A stretch of DNA of 32,049 nt from a virus: positions 1 through 32,049 of the IMG/VR virus record IMGVR_UViG_3300013131_000146; one strand, written 5' to 3'. Of this stretch, positions 26,735 through 32,049 are shown piece by piece (position 1 is the stretch's first letter; each line of letters starts with the position of its first letter). The notes under the pieces are model-generated. The model worked only from the letters and a program-made list of their open reading frames with translations. It was not told the DNA's origin and ran no database searches. Position numbers and translations under genes: made by a program.

Positions 26735-29242
26735 ATGGCGATTGATATTCTAGGGCTTGGAATAAGCATTGATACATCGCCATTAAAAGGCTTATCTAAA
26801 GCTATGAATGATGTTGGTAAAGCATCATCAAAGATGGCTGACGATATTGACAAATCATCCACCAAAACAGAAAAACTAGGAAAAACATCATCAACGCTTG
26901 CATCACAGCTTAAAGGCTTGGTTGGCGCATACGCTGGTATTGCTGGCATTGGCGCACTTGGTCGCACTGTCGATGACTATACAAAATTCACAGCGCAGTT
27001 AAAACTTGCCACAAATAGTCAGCGCGAATTCACTGACGCTTACGAAAACTCAATCGCTATTGCTAAATCAGCGCAGGCTGATATTGGCGCGGTCGGCAAT
27101 ACTTATTCACGCCTTGCGCGTTCATTGTCTGATTTAGGCGCATCACAAACGCAAATCTCGAACGTTACTGAAACAGTCGCGCTTGGCTTGAAAGTATCTG
27201 GCGCGTCAGCAATCGAAGCATCTAACGCGATGTTGCAACTTTCTCAAGCGTTTGCGGCTGGCAAGCTATCAGGTGACGAATTTAGGTCAATGGCTGAAAA
27301 TGCGCCTGTGTTAATGCGTGCGCTTGCAGATAGCATTGGCGTTCCTGTTGGGCAATTAAAACAAATGGCTGCTGACGGTAAACTTACCGCAGATGTCATG
27401 GCTAATGCGTTCAAAAATCCTGCACTTGTCGCTTCATTACGCGCACAAGCTGGCGAGATTAAAACTATCTCTGGCGAATATCAGAATTTAAAAAACGAAC
27501 TCACTATTGCGATTGGTGAATTCGACAAAGCCACTGGAGCATCAAAAGCAATTGCAAGCGGTCTAAAACTCATTTCAGACAATCTTAATATTGTTGTGCC
27601 GTTGCTTGGCGGTCTTGCCGTTGCGCTTGCTGGTATCTATTCTGCAAGCATTCTTAGAGGTATTGCTTCAGTTGCTACTGGCATTGGCTCGATTATCACC
27701 GTGTTATCTGGCCCAGTTGGTCTTGTTGCTGCGCTTGCTGCTGCTGGGCTAGCTTTCTTGTCTTTTGGGAAAGACGCAACAAAAGGCGTTGATGATGCGC
27801 TGAACAAATATAAGCAAATGACAGAGGAAGTAAAAAAAACTAGCATCTCTGCACAATATGACGACATTAACGCGAAAATTGTTGAGCAAACAAAGGTATT
27901 AGCTGGCGCATACAAAGAACTCGAACGTTTAGAGGGCAAACGTAAAGCAATCTCTGACCATCCTGCCTACGCTGCTGCAATGCAAAACATTACAGACAAG
28001 ATTACAGAGCAACGTCAAATTATCGTTGGCGCGACAGGAAAACTTGCGGAGTTTAACGACAAAGTAAACGAAATCTCGAAAGCTGGTGAAAACCTGAAAC
28101 CAGTGGCAGTTGTTTCACCAGAAGATGCGAAAGCTGCTGAAAACTTCATTGAAAAAATACGCAAACAAGCAGCGACATTTGATGACGCTAAATCATCTAC
28201 GCTTGAGTATGAAGCGTCATTGCTTAAATTCGATGGTACGCAATTATCGACTGTGCGTTCAACATTGTCACAAATTGCCGCGCAGGAACGACTAACTGAA
28301 CTGCGTAAGGAATTGGCATCATATACGTCTGACTTAACAGCTATTTTTACGTTAAATCAAAGCGAAAAAGACAATGTGACAGTCATGCAAGAACGCTTAG
28401 ATTTGATGGTGCAATTATCGCCAGCAATGCGTCAAATGGCGCAAGACCAAATCGACTTGGCGCGTGCAAATCAAGATATGGCTGACTCTATTAAGCAAAC
28501 TAATGAAGTCATGGCAGCAACGCAAGAATATGACGATGCTGCGGCAGCGCGTAGCAAAACCTTCGAGGATGAATATAACAAAGTGATGCGCGAAACGGAG
28601 GATTTAAATACCGCTATTATCACTAATGACAAAGAACGCGCTAGAAAACAGATTGAGATTGAGCATAACCGTCGTGTCGAGCAATATGCTTTGAACAAGG
28701 ATTGGACTCAAGAGGAAATCGACCTAGCTATCGAAGCCGAAAATAAACGCTATGAAATTGCGAAACAGCAAACAAGCGCAACACGCGACTTGGTCAAAGA
28801 GCTAGGTTTGACGTTTACAAGCGCATTTGAGGATGCAATCGTAGCTGGTAAAGGCTTGTCTGACGTGCTTAAAGGTATCGCGCAGGACATCATTAAATTG
28901 ATGGCGCGTAAAATGGTCACAGAGCCACTTATGAATTCATTTTCTGGCATCTTTGATAATATCTTTGGCGGATTTAGAGCAGATGGCGGTTCAGTATCGG
29001 CAGGAACGCCTTATATCGTTGGCGAACGCGGTGCTGAAATGTTTGTGCCAAGCACGTCAGGCACGATTATTCCTAACAATAAATTGAACTCTGGCAATCA
29101 AGTCAATAATGTATCAATCACGATTAACGATAGTGGCGCACGTCAAGAGCAAGGGAATACAACACAAATGGCTAAACAAATCGAAGCTGCCGTTGTTAAG
29201 GTATTGATTGACCAAAAACGTCAAGGTGGTGTCTATGCCTAA
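26735..29242 (+). CDS. Tape measure protein
   Basis: The 835-aa protein sets tail length. The N-terminal part (residues about 60-210) contains the conserved tape-measure segment (DDYTKFTAQLKLATNSQREFTDAYEN, AAGKLSGDEFRSMAENAPVLMRALADSIGV). A hydrophobic zone at about 284-346 has two to three membrane-like helices, used for DNA passage. Long coiled coils follow to about 690, and the end has SFSGIFDNIFGGFRADGGSV and GERGAEMFVPST, common in this family. At about 0.15 nm per residue the tail would be near 125 nm. The last eight bases overlap gene M. Confidence 0.95.
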   Translation: MAIDILGLGISIDTSPLKGLSKAMNDVGKASSKMADDIDKSSTKTEKLGKTSSTLASQLKGLVGAYAGIAGIGALGRTVDDYTKFTAQLKLATNSQREFTDAYENSIAIAKSAQADIGAVGNTYSRLARSLSDLGASQTQISNVTETVALGLKVSGASAIEASNAMLQLSQAFAAGKLSGDEFRSMAENAPVLMRALADSIGVPVGQLKQMAADGKLTADVMANAFKNPALVASLRAQAGEIKTISGEYQNLKNELTIAIGEFDKATGASKAIASGLKLISDNLNIVVPLLGGLAVALAGIYSASILRGIASVATGIGSIITVLSGPVGLVAALAAAGLAFLSFGKDATKGVDDALNKYKQMTEEVKKTSISAQYDDINAKIVEQTKVLAGAYKELERLEGKRKAISDHPAYAAAMQNITDKITEQRQIIVGATGKLAEFNDKVNEISKAGENLKPVAVVSPEDAKAAENFIEKIRKQAATFDDAKSSTLEYEASLLKFDGTQLSTVRSTLSQIAAQERLTELRKELASYTSDLTAIFTLNQSEKDNVTVMQERLDLMVQLSPAMRQMAQDQIDLARANQDMADSIKQTNEVMAATQEYDDAAAARSKTFEDEYNKVMRETEDLNTAIITNDKERARKQIEIEHNRRVEQYALNKDWTQEEIDLAIEAENKRYEIAKQQTSATRDLVKELGLTFTSAFEDAIVAGKGLSDVLKGIAQDIIKLMARKMVTEPLMNSFSGIFDNIFGGFRADGGSVSAGTPYIVGERGAEMFVPSTSGTIIPNNKLNSGNQVNNVSITINDSGARQEQGNTTQMAKQIEAAVVKVLIDQKRQGGVYA

Positions 29243-29564
29243 CACATTTACTTACAATCCTACTTATGGCGCGTCAGAGGTTACTAAACCGAGAGTGCTG
29301 GTAACTACTTTTGGCGATGGATATGAACAACGTGTTGTTGACGGCATCAATCATATTCGCAGGGTATGGAATTTAACATTTTCTAAAACTGGCGCGGATA
29401 TGGCTGCGGTAATTTCATTCCTAGAAAATGAGGGTGGTGTGACTTCGTTTAATTGGACACCGCCACGCGGAAGTGCTGGTCTTTGGGTGTGCCGTGAGTG
29501 GAGTCGCGCTGTTAATGATGCGTTTGACCAAGTGACACTGCAATTCGTTGAGGTGTTTGAGTGA
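29235..29564 (+). CDS. Minor tail protein M-like
   Basis: ATG at 29235 follows AAGGTGG and gives the family start; a TTG-initiated frame from 29208 would only add tape-measure sequence. The 109-aa product has FTYNPTYGASEVTKPRVLVTTFGDGYEQR and FLENEGGVTSFNWTPPRG, the lambda gpM (phage minor tail) signature. It joins the tail tip after the tape measure. It overlaps the next gene by four bases. Confidence 0.92.
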   Translation: MPNTFTYNPTYGASEVTKPRVLVTTFGDGYEQRVVDGINHIRRVWNLTFSKTGADMAAVISFLENEGGVTSFNWTPPRGSAGLWVCREWSRAVNDAFDQVTLQFVEVFE

Positions 29565-30253
29565 TTACCAGTGACATTCAGCAAGCCTACGCTGGAAAGA
29601 TAGTCGAACTATTCGAAGTCGATTTAACGACTATCGGTATTAGTGAGCATTATTATTTCCACAATGGCGTGAATGAACTTGGCGACAATGTAGTTTTTAA
29701 TGGCATTGCTTATATTCGTTATCCTATTGAGGCTGGAGGATTTGAACGCAATGGTAATGGCAAACAGCCGCGACCAACGATTAAGATAGCCAACGCTGAC
29801 GGCATCATAGGTACATTATCACGCGCTAATAACGACTTAGTGAAAGCTAAAGTCATTAGACGTAGAACATTCATGAAATATCTTGATGCTGTTAATTTCA
29901 CTGGAGGTGTCAATCCTACCGCAGACCCGAATGCAGCATTGAATGACGAGATTTGGTACATTGACCGCAAGACAAGCGAGAATAAGATTTATGTCGAATG
30001 GGAATTGGTAAGCGGACTTGACCTTGAGAATAGTTATTTGCCAAAACGCCAGTGCATTCAAAACGTATGCGTCTGGAAGTATCGAAGCGCAGAGTGTAGC
30101 TATGCTGGTGGTGCAGTAGCCAATAAAAATGACCAGATTACGTCTGTTTTGTCAGAGGATGACTGTGGCAAGCGCGTATCATCATGCAAATTGCGCTTTC
30201 CTAATCAAACATTGCCGTTTGGCGGCTTTCCTGCGATTACGTTAATCCGATGA
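29561..30253 (+). CDS. Minor tail protein L-like with Cys cluster (GTG start)
   Basis: The GTG overlaps the M stop. The 230-aa product agrees with lambda gpL: FNGIAYIRYPIEAGGFERNGNGKQPRPTIKIAN and a C-terminal zone with four Cys of the metal-site pattern (RQCIQNVCVW, AECSYAG, DDCGKRVSSC), which in gpL-like proteins bind a Fe-S cluster. It forms the hub at the end of the tail tube. The Cys here number five in this area. Overlap with the K gene is four bases. Confidence 0.92.
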   Translation: MITSDIQQAYAGKIVELFEVDLTTIGISEHYYFHNGVNELGDNVVFNGIAYIRYPIEAGGFERNGNGKQPRPTIKIANADGIIGTLSRANNDLVKAKVIRRRTFMKYLDAVNFTGGVNPTADPNAALNDEIWYIDRKTSENKIYVEWELVSGLDLENSYLPKRQCIQNVCVWKYRSAECSYAGGAVANKNDQITSVLSEDDCGKRVSSCKLRFPNQTLPFGGFPAITLIR

Positions 30254-30957
30254 AATACTTTGAAAAGTTATTAGGTGTAATCAATGACCATGTGAACAGC
30301 TCGCCTGCAAAAGAGGTGTGCGGACTAATCATTAGCCATAAGCGCAAATATCAATATATCCCATGTGAAAATATTGCAGATAGCGCAAACGAATTTATTA
30401 TTGACCCAAGTGAGTTTGCGGATGCCGCAGATAAAGGCACTGTGCTAGCCGTGGTGCATTCTCATGTGAACATTAACCCTAACCCATCCCAAGCGGATTT
30501 AATCTCAATAGAACGCCACAAACTGCCGTTCCTGATAGTTAATTATCCGTTAAACACTTGGACTTATACAGAACCAACGGGATATAAAGCACCATTGATA
30601 GGTCGCCAGTTCGTTCATGCGATTACTGATTGTTATGCTTTGCTGATTGATTACTATAAGCAGGAACTCAAATTAGATATAATGGACTTTGATAGGCGTT
30701 CCGAGTGGTGGGCAAAAGGTGACAATCTTTACTTGGAAAACTACGAAAAAGCTGGATTTGTGAAAGTAGATGATTTGCAAAAGCATGACATCATACTTAT
30801 GCAAGTTGGCAGCCAAGTACCTAATCATTGCGCCATCTACTTAGGCGACAATATTATTTTGCATCATGTAATGGGCAAGGCTTCAAGCCGCGATGTTTAT
30901 GGCGGTTATTGGAAAAAGATAACAACACACATTGTTAGACACAAATCATTATGCTGA
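30250..30957 (+). CDS. Tail tip peptidase K-like (JAB plus NlpC/P60)
   Basis: The 235-aa product has two catalytic domains. The N-terminal JAB/MPN metallopeptidase part has Glu22 in EVCGLI and HSHVNINPNPSQAD at 70-83 with His70, His72 and Asp83 as zinc ligands. The C-terminal NlpC/P60 part has Cys128 in TDCYALLIDYY and His193 in PNHCAIYLG. Lambda gpK is the counterpart; it may cut peptidoglycan or a tail protein at infection or assembly. Both active sites look whole. It overlaps the I gene by seven bases. Confidence 0.93.
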   Translation: MKYFEKLLGVINDHVNSSPAKEVCGLIISHKRKYQYIPCENIADSANEFIIDPSEFADAADKGTVLAVVHSHVNINPNPSQADLISIERHKLPFLIVNYPLNTWTYTEPTGYKAPLIGRQFVHAITDCYALLIDYYKQELKLDIMDFDRRSEWWAKGDNLYLENYEKAGFVKVDDLQKHDIILMQVGSQVPNHCAIYLGDNIILHHVMGKASSRDVYGGYWKKITTHIVRHKSLC

Positions 30958-31538
30958 CCGTTAAATTATATGGGCATCTAGCCGACAAATTTGGTGCAAC
31001 ACATAAAATAAGCGCGAACTCGCCAGCAGAGGTTATTCGTGCGTTTTGTGCTAACTATAAAGACTTCAAACAATCCATCATTCAAGATGGCAAAGCCTTA
31101 TATAAAATAATTGTCGGCAAAGAAAATCGTTCAGACGTTGGTCAAATCCATCTTGGCGCATCTAAAGTAATTAAAATTGTGCCTGTAATTGTTGGCGCAG
31201 GCGGTCTTGGTAAAGTGGTGCTTGGTGCTGCGCTTATTGTGGCTTCGTTTTATATGCCGAGTTATTTTGCAACATCAGGATTGTTTGCATCCACGAGCCT
31301 TTCATCAATTGCAAGTTCTATTGGATGGTCTTTGGTATTAGGTGGCGTTTCGCAAATGTTATTCTCACCGCCTAAAATGAAAATGAATTCAGGTGAACGC
31401 CCAGAGAACTTGCCATCATACGCATATGCTGGTGCGGTTAATACGACAGGGCAAGGCAATCCAGTTCCTATTTGTTATGGCAGACTGCGCGTTGGCTCGC
31501 AAGTTATTTCATCAGGATTGAGTGTGGCGCAATTATGA
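30951..31538 (+). CDS. Tail assembly protein I-like
   Basis: The 195-aa product begins with a ubiquitin-like part (MLTVKLYGHLADKFGATHKISANSPAEVIRAFCANY), then a glycine-rich hydrophobic zone (VIVGAGGLGKVVLGAALIVASFYM) and ends NLPSYAYAGAVNTTGQGNPVPICYGRLRVGSQVISSGL, all as in lambda gpI. It acts in tail-tip assembly with K and J. The stop overlaps the J start by four bases. Confidence 0.92.
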   Translation: MLTVKLYGHLADKFGATHKISANSPAEVIRAFCANYKDFKQSIIQDGKALYKIIVGKENRSDVGQIHLGASKVIKIVPVIVGAGGLGKVVLGAALIVASFYMPSYFATSGLFASTSLSSIASSIGWSLVLGGVSQMLFSPPKMKMNSGERPENLPSYAYAGAVNTTGQGNPVPICYGRLRVGSQVISSGLSVAQL

Positions 31539-32049
31539 CAGATATTAAAAAAGGCAATATTGCAATTAGTGGCGCAAAAGGCGGTGGCGGCAAAGGCGGT
31601 GGCGGTGGTTCAACTCGTGTCGCGCAAGAAGCCCCAGACTCGCTTCGTTCAATTCAATATGCAAACTTTATTGACCTTGTAAGCGAAGGCGAAATTGAAG
31701 GTCTAGTAAATGACCTTAAATCTGTCTATCTTGATGACACGCCAATCCAAAACTTAGATGGCTCATATAATTTCACCAACGTTAAATTAGTTGGTCGTAC
31801 TGGCACGCAAAATCAAACATATATTGATGGATTTAGCACAGCAGAGTCAGAGGTTGGAGTTGGCGTTGAAGTAACGCATGCTGGTTCAGTAACTCGTAAC
31901 ATTACAACACCTAATGTGGATGCGGTGCGCGTAACTATTTCAGTCCCGCAGCTTACTAGCCAAAACACAACAAATGGCGATATCAATGGCTCTGATATTG
32001 AACTTGCGATTGATATTCAAACAGACGGTGGCGGTTTCGTAGCGCAAGA
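31535..32049 (+). CDS. Host-specificity protein J-like, N-terminal part (cut by the window)
   Basis: The gene starts at 31535 and runs off the right edge after about 171 codons. After a Gly/Lys-rich lead (GAKGGGGKGGGGGST) it has DSLRSIQYANFIDLVSEGEIEGL and KSVYLDDTPIQN, the characteristic J beginning. J forms the central tail hub and fibre in lambda-like phages and contacts the receptor. Whether the DGR target at the left edge lies downstream of J cannot be seen, but it would be the usual place for such a gene. Confidence 0.93.
   Translation, partial: MTDIKKGNIAISGAKGGGGKGGGGGSTRVAQEAPDSLRSIQYANFIDLVSEGEIEGLVNDLKSVYLDDTPIQNLDGSYNFTNVKLVGRTGTQNQTYIDGFSTAESEVGVGVEVTHAGSVTRNITTPNVDAVRVTISVPQLTSQNTTNGDINGSDIELAIDIQTDGGGFVAQ

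Overview
The window is a 32 kb piece of a tailed double-stranded DNA phage (siphovirus). Nearly all genes lie on the + strand and are tightly packed, mostly with ATGA/TAATG-type overlaps. The host is probably a Gram-negative proteobacterium. Evidence for that is an Rz/Rz1-like spanin pair with an outer-membrane lipoprotein, a lambda-type tail tip (M-L-K-I-J order), and NinB- and YbcO/DUF1364-type genes. DNA is AT-rich. I see no integrase, repressor, tRNA or att site, so the lifestyle cannot be decided here. Both ends cut genes: a variable tail/receptor protein at the left and the J-like protein at the right.

Region 1 (1-1906) is a complete diversity-generating retroelement (DGR) in the layout target gene with variable repeat (VR), avd, template repeat (TR), reverse transcriptase. 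VR (118-234) and TR (662-778) align over 117 bp without gaps. All 13 differences fall on TR adenines (13 of 26 A changed, 0 of 91 other bases). A 7-bp hairpin with a GAAA loop sits just after the VR gene stop, as at known DGR target sites. Region 2 (1893-4490) holds small genes, two holin candidates, a Cys/His endolysin, a nested spanin pair and a metallophosphoesterase. Region 3 (4491-4993) is an AT-rich control region with a 16-bp palindrome, the only minus-strand gene (a Cys-rich 54-aa protein) with its own terminator, and a good sigma70-type promoter facing right.

Region 4 (4994-12725) is the early/replication block: ERF annealing protein, Gp157-like protein, SSB, small DNA-binding proteins, an HNH endonuclease that seems to split an older gene, a VRR-NUC nuclease, a DUF1376 replication protein, a helicase-loader-like protein, an Ntn-hydrolase-like protein, a DUF1364 nuclease and NinB. 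Two non-coding stretches look like structured RNAs with their own promoters: about 9743-9869 (long terminator hairpin plus possible pseudoknot) and about 12757-12889 (leader with mutually exclusive helices).

Region 5 (12890-32049) is the packaging and virion block: small TerS (Gp3-like), TerL, DUF4055 portal, a collagen-like fibre unexpectedly lying inside the head cluster, MuF-like protein, scaffold, P22-type coat protein, neck proteins, tail tube, tail chaperones G/GT with a readable -1 frameshift signal, tape measure, and M, L, K, I and J tail-tip homologues. Small hairpins fill several gaps around the most highly expressed structural genes. The most striking is a row of four 13-nt stem-loops of one design before the scaffold gene.
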